Source: Algoriphagus yeomjeoni (GTDB taxonomy: Bacteria; Bacteroidota; Bacteroidia; Cytophagales; Cyclobacteriaceae). From it: a stretch of 64,000 nucleotides of DNA. The stretch's first letter is position 1. Each line of letters starts with the position of its first letter. The stretch is from positions 26,424 through 90,423 of the forward strand of contig NZ_QLLK01000016.1 in assembly GCF_003259505.1 (NCBI RefSeq), read 5' to 3'. Positions 1 to 7,401 of the stretch are shown here, piece after piece. The notes under the pieces are model-generated. The model was not told the DNA's origin, did not search any database, and saw only the letters and a program-made list of their open reading frames with translations. The position numbers were made by a program, and so were the translations under genes.

Positions 1-1
1 A

Positions 2-226
2 AAAGACGGTTTTGTGAAACTGGTATTCGATAAGAAATACGGAGAATTACTTGGTGCGCACATGATAGGATATAATGTGACTGAGATGATTGCTGAGATT
101 GTGGCTATCCGCAAGCTAGAAACCACGGGACACGAATTAATCAAAACCGTGCATCCTCACCCGACAATGTCAGAAGCGATTATGGAGGCTGCGGCCGCTG
201 CTTATGACGAGGTTATTCACCTTTGA
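2..226 (+). CDS. lpdA: dihydrolipoyl dehydrogenase, C-terminal fragment (5' end outside window)
   Basis: The window opens inside this gene, in frame from base 2. The visible 74 residues are the C-terminal part of the dimerisation domain of an FAD/NAD-dependent disulfide oxidoreductase. The HPHPTMSEA stretch near the end carries the His-x4-Glu pair that acts as the catalytic base at the dimer interface in E3 enzymes, which is why dihydrolipoyl dehydrogenase is preferred over glutathione or mercuric reductase. E3 reoxidises lipoamide in the 2-oxoacid dehydrogenase complexes. The gene ends with TGA and is followed closely by a terminator hairpin, so it is the last gene of its transcript. Confidence 0.88.
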   Translation, partial: KDGFVKLVFDKKYGELLGAHMIGYNVTEMIAEIVAIRKLETTGHELIKTVHPHPTMSEAIMEAAAAAYDEVIHL

Positions 227-249
227 TAAAAATATTTTGAAAATAATGG

Positions 250-283
250 ACACAAGACTTACTAGTGTAGGTCTTGTGTTTTA
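250..283 (+). terminator. rho-independent terminator after lpdA
   Basis: A 9-bp perfect stem, ACACAAGAC (250-258) with GTCTTGTGT (271-279), has a 12-nt loop and is followed by a short T run. It lies 24 nt after the lpdA stop and before the sigma factor gene. Confidence 0.7.
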
Positions 284-317
284 CATTTAGGGAACAAATT
301 TTTCAAACCCCCAATTT

Positions 318-851
318 TTGGAAGAAGTACAACTCATCGCCGGACTCAGGGCAAAAGACAGAAAGACCACAGAGTATTTGTATGACAAATACTCAAGGGC
401 TCTATTTGCGGTGATCTCAAGAATTGTATTCGATAAGGATATTGCAGAGGAGGTTTTTCACGATTCTTTTGTGAAAATTACTAGAAAAATAGATCATTAC
501 GATGAGTCAAAAGGGCGTCTGTACACTTGGATGGCCAATATTTGTCGTAATTCAGCCATTGATAAACTTCGCTCCAAAGAAATTTCACAATCCGGTAAGA
601 CCAACACAATAGATGACTTCGTATATGGAATGGAGAGCCAATCAGGCACCCAAGAACAAATAGACGGAATCGGAGTGAAAGAACTGATGATCGAACTCAA
701 TGATGATCAGAAGTTTATAGTTGAGTATATTTACTTTAAAGGATATACACATTCTGAGGTATCGGAGGAATTCGATATACCTCTTGGCACCGTCAAGTCT
801 AGGGTGAGAGCGGCCATACAAGTGTTGAAAAAAAATGTAGCAAGAATCTAG
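318..851 (+). CDS. ECF-type RNA polymerase sigma-70 factor
   Basis: A 177-residue protein of the length and layout of ECF sigma factors. Region 2 spans about residues 20-90, including a hydrophobic core with YTWMANICRNSAIDKLR. Region 4 spans about 120-172, with the helix-turn-helix YTHSEVSEEFDIPLGTVKSRV. It should direct RNA polymerase to a small regulon. The start is a TTG at 318: the in-frame codons upstream run into a TAG at 288 without any ATG. The stop codon TAG shares its last base with the GTG start of the next gene, an anti-sigma factor, so the two are translationally coupled and very probably form a cognate pair. Which signal they sense cannot be read from the sequence. Confidence 0.9.
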   Translation: MEEVQLIAGLRAKDRKTTEYLYDKYSRALFAVISRIVFDKDIAEEVFHDSFVKITRKIDHYDESKGRLYTWMANICRNSAIDKLRSKEISQSGKTNTIDDFVYGMESQSGTQEQIDGIGVKELMIELNDDQKFIVEYIYFKGYTHSEVSEEFDIPLGTVKSRVRAAIQVLKKNVARI

Positions 852-1675
852 TGGATATTCAATCTTACATATCGTCAGGTAAACTGGAACTTTTCCTTCT
901 TGGAGAGTTGACGGAGCGAGAGCGTGAGGAGGTATTGAGCCTAGCTATGATGCATCCGGAGATCCAAAGGGAGTTGGATGAGTTGGAGGAGACTATGTTC
1001 TCTTTTGACAATATGACTGGTGTAGCGCCATCTCAGGAAGTAAAGGATAAGATTTTCTCTACCCTAGAAAATGATTTTATTCTCAAAGAAGCTCCAAAAC
1101 CAACTACTGCACCGACTGACACGAAAGTGGTGCCTATAGCTAGTCCTTGGAAGCCTTTTGCGATAGCAGCATCTATAGCGGCAATAGTAGCCTCAGGAGC
1201 AGCATTCTATTATGCTGACAAGTACCAAGAAAGAAATGATCAATTTACTGCCTTACTTCAGGATCAAAGCGTGATGGCTGATAACTTGAATCAGGTTAAG
1301 CAGGACTTTGAAGAAGCTGATAGCAGACTTGATAAATTTGTAGCTGGAGATTTCAAGCGAATTGAAATGAAAGGCGAAGGTTTTGACATGCAGAAAGATG
1401 CAAGAGTCGATGTTCTTTGGGATCAAAATGCACAAGAAGTATTTATCGCGGTAAATAATCTGAATGAGTTAAGTGATGATCTGGATTACCAGCTTTGGGC
1501 TATCGGAGACGATGGGCCAGTAGGAATCGGGCTTGTTAATTCAGGAGAAAAGCTGACTTTACAGCAAATGGAAGCAGTAGCTCAAGCTGGAGCTTTTGCA
1601 ATCACCATAGAGCCAAAAGGAGGTTCCAAATCACCTACGCTAGAGAAGTTGGTTGTGCTGGGAGAAGTGGCTTAG
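851..1675 (+). CDS. membrane-anchored anti-sigma factor, RskA-like
   Basis: A 274-residue protein in three parts. The N-terminal cytoplasmic helical domain (about 1-75, with a GELTEREREEV turn) resembles sigma-binding anti-sigma domains. One transmembrane helix lies at about 101-122. After a short coiled segment, a periplasmic domain (about 170-270) resembles the RskA C-terminal family, including the DYQLWAIGDDGPVGIGLV core. It should hold the sigma factor encoded just upstream at the membrane until an envelope signal releases it. The GTG start at 851 overlaps the sigma stop by one base (TAGTG). No zinc-binding HxxxCxxC motif is visible, so it is not a ZAS-type anti-sigma factor. Confidence 0.85.
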   Translation: MDIQSYISSGKLELFLLGELTEREREEVLSLAMMHPEIQRELDELEETMFSFDNMTGVAPSQEVKDKIFSTLENDFILKEAPKPTTAPTDTKVVPIASPWKPFAIAASIAAIVASGAAFYYADKYQERNDQFTALLQDQSVMADNLNQVKQDFEEADSRLDKFVAGDFKRIEMKGEGFDMQKDARVDVLWDQNAQEVFIAVNNLNELSDDLDYQLWAIGDDGPVGIGLVNSGEKLTLQQMEAVAQAGAFAITIEPKGGSKSPTLEKLVVLGEVA

Positions 1676-1699
1676 TAATTTAAAATGATAAAATTTAAA

Positions 1700-1733
1700 A
1701 AAGCCTGTTCTGAAAAGAGCAGGCTTTTTTTGT
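1700..1733 (+). terminator. rho-independent terminator after anti-sigma gene
   Basis: AAGCCTGTTCT pairs with AGAGCAGGCTT around a short GAAA-type loop and is followed by TTTTTT. A similar but decayed copy of the same hairpin occurs at 2564-2590 after the next gene. Confidence 0.85.
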
Positions 1734-1852
1734 TTAATTCTTACTTTAGGCTGCTTTTGTATCTTTATTGGCATGAAAGCGAAACTACTTACTATATGAA
1801 AATAAGTTGGTAGACTTTACGAATACTCACAAGAGATCATGATTCAATACCT

Positions 1853-2548
1853 ATGAAGAAATTACTTTTAAGTTTATTACTTTCTTTTTTTTCACTTTAT
1901 TCCTTTGCTCAATCAGGTCCTGATGAAGATCAATTGGGTACTTGGTACATGTACTTTTATAATAAGTCCTTTAAGAACTCCCAGTTTGGCATTCAAGGAG
2001 ACTTACAGCTACGTCTTTGGAGTCCAGTCAGTGATTTGGAGCAGTTACTCCTCAGGTCTGGTCTTACTTACAAGCCTGAAAATGCCAATATCTTATTTAC
2101 TCTGGGGTATGCTAATATTACTACTGGGGCTTATGGCGAATCCGATGCAACAGTAATGGAGAACAGGATTTATCAAGAAGCATTATTTCCCACTAAAGTA
2201 GGTCGTGTTTTCCTGTTTAACCATAGGTTCAGATATGAGCAAAGATGGGTAGAGACACAGGATCTCCGGACCAGATTTCGCTACAACCTTTTCCTTAATG
2301 TTCCATTAAATGGTTCAGCTTTAGAAAAAGGAGTAGTATATCTGGCTCTGTACAATGAGATTTTCATTAATGGTCAACGCGATATTGGTGAGGGAAGGAC
2401 TGTTGAGCTATTTGATAGAAATCGATTATACCTCGGAGGAGGATATGGTTTGCTGTCTAATCTGAGAGTGCAAGGAGGCTGGATGTTGCAAACCACTGAT
2501 AACTGGAGTAAAGGCCAATTGCAAGTTAGTTTGCACCATAAGTTCTAA
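1853..2548 (+). CDS. DUF2490 family protein, probable outer-membrane beta-barrel
   Basis: A 231-residue protein with a clear signal peptide (MKKLLLSLLLSFFSLYSFAQ). The mature protein has alternating aromatic strands such as LGTWYMYFYNKSF and FRYEQRWVE, and ends in phenylalanine (HHKF), typical of small outer-membrane barrels. The FNHRFRYEQRW stretch is characteristic of DUF2490 proteins. Function is unknown for the family. The gene stands alone, with terminator-like hairpins on both sides. The ATG at 1853 is supported by the signal peptide. Confidence 0.8.
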   Translation: MKKLLLSLLLSFFSLYSFAQSGPDEDQLGTWYMYFYNKSFKNSQFGIQGDLQLRLWSPVSDLEQLLLRSGLTYKPENANILFTLGYANITTGAYGESDATVMENRIYQEALFPTKVGRVFLFNHRFRYEQRWVETQDLRTRFRYNLFLNVPLNGSALEKGVVYLALYNEIFINGQRDIGEGRTVELFDRNRLYLGGGYGLLSNLRVQGGWMLQTTDNWSKGQLQVSLHHKF

Positions 2549-2563
2549 AAGTTTTAGGCTTGG

Positions 2564-2590
2564 CCTGTACTGAAAAGAGTAGGTTTTTCA
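2564..2590 (+). terminator. weak terminator-like hairpin
   Basis: CCTGTACT...AGAGTAGG followed by TTTTT lies just after the DUF2490 stop. It resembles the hairpin at 1700-1733 with substitutions that weaken the stem, so it is either a decayed copy or a weak terminator. Confidence 0.45.
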
Positions 2591-2614
2591 TTTTAGGGAA
2601 ATAGAAGCATTTTT

Positions 2615-2784
2615 AACCCGTATTATGCATTAGCAATTCTACTACGGCTTCAAGCTGCTTCAAAATCAGACGGTAGGCTTCACTTTTCGCTCTCACCGTA
2701 GCGATGCTACGACTCGATCTCCAAAGTGACTGATTTTCTTGCAGTTTGAAGCCTCGCTTAGAATCCTAATGCATAGTTCGGGTT
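2615..2784. repeat. 170-bp extended imperfect palindrome
   Basis: The ends pair as AACCCG...TATGCATTAG (2615-2640) with CTAATGCATA...CGGGTT (2765-2784). An inner pair, GGCTTCAAGCTGC...AAAATCAG with CTGATTTTCTTGCAG...GAAGCC, continues the stem. The centre has a small hairpin CGTAGC-GAT-GCTACG near 2697-2711. The whole could fold as one long cruciform. No reading frame fills it. It resembles a non-autonomous repetitive element; no second copy was seen in this window. Confidence 0.6.
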
Positions 2785-2804
2785 TAATCTATTAACTTTC
2801 GCCT

Positions 2805-2870
2805 ATGGAACTTCAACTCTCTACGCCTGCCTTACTTTTTTCGGCGATTACACTTTTGATGCTTGCTTAG
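2805..2870 (+). pseudogene. duplicated 5' fragment of the DUF2721 gene
   Basis: The 66 bases encode 21 residues (MELQLSTPALLFSAITLLML...) and stop at TAG. The first 41 bases are identical to the start of the intact DUF2721 gene at 5991, and the rest differs by a few substitutions. This is a remnant left when the IS element and the following genes came to lie between the original promoter region and the intact gene. It has no plausible function as a protein. Confidence 0.8.
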
Positions 2871-2893
2871 TGAAAGACAATTCTATGACTTCG

Positions 2894-3953
2894 ATAAAAG
2901 TTTTTTATGTGTATTCGGATAAGTGCACGTAGCCAAATAAAGACAATTTGTGACACTAACTTGTTAGATAGTTTTGATTCGTGTTCCTTGGTTAAAAATA
3001 GCCAATGCCATGAATATCATCAATTTTGTCCAATATTTTCCTGACGAGGAAAGCTGCGAAGTTTATCTAAAATCCTATCGTGAGAAGGCTGGAATCCGGT
3101 ACAAAACCTGTAAATCCATTACCAAGCACTATTGGTTCAGCACAGGTAAGTTTTTTGAGTGTAGCTGCTGTAGACGCAGGAGTTCGCTAAAAAGTGGAAC
3201 TGTAATGGAACGAAGTAAGCTTTCACTTCATGTTTGGATGACTGCATTTATGCTTATGGCAGCTACCAAGAAGGGGTTTTCATGTCTTGAGTTTCAGCGT
3301 CAACTGGGATTGTGTCGGTATGATACCGCCTTCAGGTTGATGCATAAGATTAGAGTAGTCATGGGTAAAAGAGATGCGCTTTATACGCTCACTGACATGG
3401 TTGAAATGGATGAAGCCTATATAGGCATAGCAACTGACAAGAAAGTAAAAGAGAATTTAAAAAGAGGCAAAGGGAGTCAGCGGAAGGCTTCAGTGGCTGT
3501 TTCGGCAGAATCAATCCCTTTGGAAGATCTGGAAACAGGGAAAACAAGTCGGTTTTGTGGTTACTACAAAATGGAGGTGCTTGGGAAAGTTGATGGCGAA
3601 CATGCTGAGAAATTCATCAAAAAAAACACGAGCGGTGAGATCGTATTGTTTACCGACAAAAACACTGCATATGAGCACATTGAGGATATCGTTGAAACTC
3701 ACTTTACGGTGATTTCTGGAAAGGAAAGCACTAATGATACCCTTCAGTGGGTACACAAAGCAATCAGTAACCTGAAACGAAAATTATTGGGAATAAATCA
3801 CATGATCACCTACAAGTACCTCCAGAACTATCTCAATGAGTTTGTATACAAACTAAATCGAAGATATTTTGGAGACCGCCTATTTGACAGACTGATTATT
3901 GCGGGAATTTATCCCTACGTGCAGTAGTGCGGATACACATAAAGTTTTTATAT
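2894..3953 (+). mobile_element. IS1595-family insertion sequence
   Basis: The transposase gene is flanked by imperfect terminal inverted repeats. The left end, around 2903-2926, reads TTATGTGTATTCGGA and ends AGTGC. The right end, at 3921-3944, is its complement GCAGTAGTGCGGATACACATAA. The similarity extends outward over an AAAAGTTTTT-like stretch to about 2894 and 3953. I found no certain target duplication. The element separates the DUF2721 gene fragment at 2805 from the genes at 4086-5942. Confidence 0.75.
3010..3927 (+). CDS. IS1595-family transposase
   Basis: A 305-residue transposase. The N-terminus MNIINF...FPDEESCEVYL is the usual start of this family, so the ATG at 3010 is preferred over a TTG at 2974. 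A degenerate zinc-ribbon region with Cys residues (KTCKS...FECSCC) lies at about residues 30-60, followed by LKSGTVMERSKL. The ISXO2-like DDE domain carries the first Asp in VEMDEAYIG and the second in LFTDKNTAYEH. The C-terminal conserved block is LQWVHKAISNLKRKLLG...YLNEFVYKLNRR. The frame is intact, so the element may still be active. Confidence 0.9.
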   Translation: MNIINFVQYFPDEESCEVYLKSYREKAGIRYKTCKSITKHYWFSTGKFFECSCCRRRSSLKSGTVMERSKLSLHVWMTAFMLMAATKKGFSCLEFQRQLGLCRYDTAFRLMHKIRVVMGKRDALYTLTDMVEMDEAYIGIATDKKVKENLKRGKGSQRKASVAVSAESIPLEDLETGKTSRFCGYYKMEVLGKVDGEHAEKFIKKNTSGEIVLFTDKNTAYEHIEDIVETHFTVISGKESTNDTLQWVHKAISNLKRKLLGINHMITYKYLQNYLNEFVYKLNRRYFGDRLFDRLIIAGIYPYVQ

Positions 3954-4085
3954 GAAAATAGATTAAAAAAAAATCTAATTAATTTTGTAGGTTGATTTTT
4001 TTTATAATTAGCCATTCTTTTCCGGATAATTGAATTGGTAAAGGCTCTACCAGCGTATTGCAATGAGCAATTAACTTTATGTTTT

Positions 4086-4331
4086 ATGAAAAAACGAATG
4101 ATTTATCTTTTAGCAACAGGGATAGTTATTTTCTCTGGAATGATTTTGCCTCACTCAACAGATGCCTCATGCACAAGAAGCACGTCACAACCACAAAATA
4201 ATGGTTTTTGTAATTTGAACGCAGAGGAAAATAAGGATGGTAGTGTTACATTAGATATGGCTTGTGAAAAATTACTTGATGAGGAAAATGGATCTTTAGG
4301 GAAATGTAAGCTTCCGCCAGGGGAAGCGTAA
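4086..4331 (+). CDS. small secreted Cys-containing peptide (NVEALA-like position)
   Basis: An 81-residue protein. The ATG at 4086 opens a signal peptide (MKKRMIYLLATGIVIFSGMILPHSTDA), and a longer TTG start at 4035 is less likely. The mature peptide of about 54 residues has four cysteines (ASC, GFC, MAC, GKC) and is acidic. In Bacteroidota, small Cys-containing peptides of this sort often sit next to 6-bladed beta-propeller lipoproteins, as here. The sequence itself is not one I recognise, and the function is unknown. Confidence 0.65.
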   Translation: MKKRMIYLLATGIVIFSGMILPHSTDASCTRSTSQPQNNGFCNLNAEENKDGSVTLDMACEKLLDEENGSLGKCKLPPGEA

Positions 4332-4347
4332 CTTTTATAAATTTCTA

Positions 4348-4373
4348 GGGCCAAGTTCAACTGGCCCTTTTTT
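4348..4373 (+). terminator. rho-independent terminator
   Basis: A GGGCCA...TGGCCC stem with a short loop, followed by TTTTTT, lies between the small peptide gene and the DUF4221 gene. It would let the peptide be made in excess over the downstream genes. Confidence 0.75.
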
Positions 4374-4401
4374 AAACTCTAATCTAATTCTTTAACCAGG
4401 T

Positions 4402-5511
4402 ATGAAGAAGTATCTATTTGCACTATTAATTGTAGCTTTCTCGTGCAATTCTAAACAGCAAGATTCGGCAGTGCAGATTGAGCTTGAGGAATATTATATT
4501 TTTGAGTTGGATTCTTTAACTCGACGAGATTCTAAACACGTGGGTTTTGTCCCATCTCTCAACTCTATTTATCTTTTTAACGATAATACTTATACCATTT
4601 ATTTTTACGATTTAGAGACAAAGAAGAACTGGAAAAAAATTCCATTAGCCAAAGAAGGTCCAGATGGCTTAGGAAGAGTAGATTTATTTAAAGTATATAG
4701 TTTGGACAGCATTTTTTCAGTGAATGAAATACTTGGACAGGTAACCAGAATTAGCAACGAAGGAACAAAAATTGAGAAGATTAGATTTTTGGACATGGAT
4801 AATGGAGATCCAGCCATACAATCAGGAATAAGTTTTTTTGAATTTAATAAATCCAAACTTTATACTTTGGCAAGGCAGACACCAAACGTATTACCATTAA
4901 GAAACAAAATTTTACTAGAATATGATTTTCATTCAAAAGAGAAGACTTTTGAAATAGAATGGCCCATTGAATATATAGAAGATTGGATGATGGCGACTAA
5001 ACCATCTAGTGCTGTTATACGAGGTGATAAAGTGTATTTATCTTTGCCCTACAACGAAAACATTTTAATTTATGACCTTATTGATGGTAACTTAGAAAAA
5101 AAGTATGCGGGATCTTCAAAAATAAAAAAGTATGTTCCTTACTCTGGAGATGGAGATATTCAAAGCCGGATAAGACATAGTCTCGAAGGAGCTAGATACG
5201 GTAAACTAGTTTACGAGCCAAGTTCAAAAGTATTTCTTCGAGAAGCATCGGTTGGATTGAGTATTCCTTTGGATGCAAATCCATTACTGGCAACTTCAGA
5301 ATCAGGAAGCTTTTTGTCAAATAACAAGGATAATGTTTATGTGCTTACAATTGTATTAGATGATTCTCTGAATAAGATAGGGGAAGTTCCACATCAAAAA
5401 TTATATCAAGATGCTTTTTGTACAGATAGTGCACTATTTAGAAGGGTGGTTATATATGAAAAAGAGAATGAAGATATTTTGGTTTTTGGAAAGTATAAGC
5501 TGAAATACTGA
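4402..5511 (+). CDS. DUF4221-type beta-propeller lipoprotein
   Basis: A 369-residue protein with a lipoprotein signal (MKKYLFALLIVAFSC, lipidation at the Cys). The body has repeated strands of the kind YxFNDNTYTIYFYDLETKKNWKK and ILIYDLIDGNLEKKY, consistent with a six-bladed propeller of the DUF4221/BF3 type common in Cyclobacteriaceae. Such proteins are exported and lipid-anchored; their ligand is not known. The stop overlaps the start of the next lipoprotein (ATGA), so the two are cotranslated. Base composition appears more A+T-rich than the flanking housekeeping genes. Confidence 0.75.
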   Translation: MKKYLFALLIVAFSCNSKQQDSAVQIELEEYYIFELDSLTRRDSKHVGFVPSLNSIYLFNDNTYTIYFYDLETKKNWKKIPLAKEGPDGLGRVDLFKVYSLDSIFSVNEILGQVTRISNEGTKIEKIRFLDMDNGDPAIQSGISFFEFNKSKLYTLARQTPNVLPLRNKILLEYDFHSKEKTFEIEWPIEYIEDWMMATKPSSAVIRGDKVYLSLPYNENILIYDLIDGNLEKKYAGSSKIKKYVPYSGDGDIQSRIRHSLEGARYGKLVYEPSSKVFLREASVGLSIPLDANPLLATSESGSFLSNNKDNVYVLTIVLDDSLNKIGEVPHQKLYQDAFCTDSALFRRVVIYEKENEDILVFGKYKLKY

Positions 5512-5942
5512 TGAGGAAATATGGGTATTTCATCATAGTTGCGCTTGCTATAGTTTCATGTGCAAAACAAAACGATGAATTGGCTAGATATCTTTTTAAT
5601 GAGAATCCAGATATTAGTTTTTTATTGGTTATTCCAAATGCAGGATGTACCGAATGCATTACGACAGTCGAAGAGTTTGTTAGTGTTAATAAGCAGGAAA
5701 TAAACCAAGGGATAATAGTTTTTACCGGGAAAATATCTAAAAAGAATATTGGTAGACTGGGATTTACTTTTGATGATAAAAATATTTATCTGGATACCTC
5801 CTCTTATTTTTTAAGAGAAAATTTTTTAACCGTCTATCCTTTAATTATTTACAAGAATGGCTTTGATTTTAGGATTGAAGAAATATCTCCCAATAATCCT
5901 GAAGCATTGGATTCTTTGAAATATGTCCTAGAGGTAAATTAA
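5511..5942 (+). CDS. small lipoprotein with thioredoxin-like fold
   Basis: A 143-residue lipoprotein (MRKYGYFIIVALAIVSC). After a short linker, FLLVIPNAGCTECITTVEEF places a CxxC motif (CTEC) in the position of a thioredoxin active site. Strands such as GIIVFTGKIS and VYPLIIYKNG fit the remainder of a thioredoxin-like fold. It could exchange disulfides with the Cys-containing peptide encoded two genes upstream, but that is only inferred from proximity. It overlaps the DUF4221 gene by one base. Confidence 0.65.
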   Translation: MRKYGYFIIVALAIVSCAKQNDELARYLFNENPDISFLLVIPNAGCTECITTVEEFVSVNKQEINQGIIVFTGKISKKNIGRLGFTFDDKNIYLDTSSYFLRENFLTVYPLIIYKNGFDFRIEEISPNNPEALDSLKYVLEVN

Positions 5943-5990
5943 AGTTCATGCAGCTTTCAAGGCTAATGTTGATTGCTGATATTTACATTT

Positions 5991-6449
5991 ATGGAACTTC
6001 AACTCTCTACGCCTGCCTTACTTTTTTCGGCTATCACACTACTGATGCTTGCTTACACCAATCGCTTTCTGGCGATAGCTAGCCTGATTCGAGGATTGCA
6101 TAAAAACTATGTGGAAGCTTCCAATCAGGAAATCATCGTAGAGCAGATCCATAATTTGCGCCGTCGACTTACCCTCATCAAAAACATGCAGCTCTTCGGA
6201 GTTTTTAGCTTTTTATTATGCATCATTTGCATGTACTTGCTCTTCCGGGGTTATACTACGATTGCGAATTGGATTTTCGTTGGGAGCATGGCTTCGCTTT
6301 TAATTTCTTTAGGAATATCGCTGATTGAAATTCAGATTTCCACGAAAGCTTTGAATTTAGAGCTTAAGGATATGGAGGATATTTTCGAAAAACGTGCTAG
6401 TGGACTGGATTTTATATTCAAAAAAGAATCAAAGAAAGATGAAGTATAA
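5991..6449 (+). CDS. DUF2721 membrane protein
   Basis: A 152-residue protein with three predicted membrane helices (about 8-28, 66-88 and 92-115). The segment MELQLSTPALLFSAITLLMLAYTNRFL with the basic LRRRLTLIKNMQLFGVFSFLL is typical of DUF2721. The ATG at 5991 is chosen over a TTG at 5973 because the duplicated fragment at 2805 also begins at this ATG. Function is unknown. It overlaps the next gene by 11 bases and heads a DUF2721-GDPD-threonine aldolase operon. Confidence 0.82.
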   Translation: MELQLSTPALLFSAITLLMLAYTNRFLAIASLIRGLHKNYVEASNQEIIVEQIHNLRRRLTLIKNMQLFGVFSFLLCIICMYLLFRGYTTIANWIFVGSMASLLISLGISLIEIQISTKALNLELKDMEDIFEKRASGLDFIFKKESKKDEV

Positions 6450-7401
6450 GTTTTTGTGGATCCCGTTTTTACTCTTGGTATTTGGTTCATGTAACCAAAA
6501 GCCAGCAGAGCAACAGGAGTTAGCAGCGGTAGAATCTACAGTAGAAGAAGTATCTCAGCATTACATCCAATTAAGTAGTGTAGAAGAAGCCCGGGATTTT
6601 TATGCCTGGACTTCCGATCGGATTCCGATGGTCTCGGCACATAGAGGCGGTCCATATCCGGGATTTCCAGAGAATGCCATTGAGACCTTTGCCAATGTGC
6701 TGAAATACACTCCGACGATTATTGAATTGGACGTGGCCATGACCAAAGACGGGGTATTGGTTCTGATGCATGATGATAAACTGGATCGCACGACAACTGG
6801 GAAAGGGTTGGTCAGTGAGGCTACTTATGCTGAGGTTCAGGAGCTTTATTTGAAAGACGAGGATGGAACGATTACAGATTTCAAAGTCCCGACTTTGGAA
6901 GAAGCTTTGATCTGGTCCAAGGGGAAAGCACTGTTGACAGTGGACATCAAGCAGTCAGTTCCCTATGAAAAAATCATCGAAGCAGTACGGGAAACGGAAT
7001 CAGAAGCTCATGCAGCTTTGATCACCTATTCCTTTGCGGCAGCCAAGAAATTGCACTATATGGCACCCGAGTTAATGCTTTCAGTGACAATACGAAACAT
7101 TGAAGAAATTCAGCGCTTGGAAGAATCCGGTATTCCATGGACTCGGGTGATTGCTTTTACAGGTGTAGCAGAGCGTCCGCAAGAATTCAACAAGGCCCTA
7201 CACGAAAAAGGAGTGTTCACTATTTTAGGTGTTTTGGGTAATCTTGACCGAAGCGCAATCGCAAGAGGGGATCAACTCTATACTAGTTTCGTCCAGAAAG
7301 GCGCTGATATTTTGGCGACAGATCGTCCGATTGAAGCTGCAGCAGCCATCAAGACTTTGGCTCCATCAAAAAGTTCTAAATCCAAGTATTTCAAGAAATG
7401 A
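6439..7401 (+). CDS. glycerophosphodiester phosphodiesterase lipoprotein
   Basis: A 320-residue protein that starts with a lipoprotein signal (MKYKFLWIPFLLLVFGSC). This supports the ATG at 6439 over an upstream GTG at 6394. The GDPD domain follows, with HRG at residues 68-70, the ENAIETF segment, the metal-binding ELD at 96-98 and His 111 in MHDDKLDRTT. It probably hydrolyses glycerophosphodiesters to glycerol-3-phosphate and an alcohol on the periplasmic side. The 3' end overlaps the threonine aldolase start (ATGA). Confidence 0.9.
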   Translation: MKYKFLWIPFLLLVFGSCNQKPAEQQELAAVESTVEEVSQHYIQLSSVEEARDFYAWTSDRIPMVSAHRGGPYPGFPENAIETFANVLKYTPTIIELDVAMTKDGVLVLMHDDKLDRTTTGKGLVSEATYAEVQELYLKDEDGTITDFKVPTLEEALIWSKGKALLTVDIKQSVPYEKIIEAVRETESEAHAALITYSFAAAKKLHYMAPELMLSVTIRNIEEIQRLEESGIPWTRVIAFTGVAERPQEFNKALHEKGVFTILGVLGNLDRSAIARGDQLYTSFVQKGADILATDRPIEAAAAIKTLAPSKSSKSKYFKK

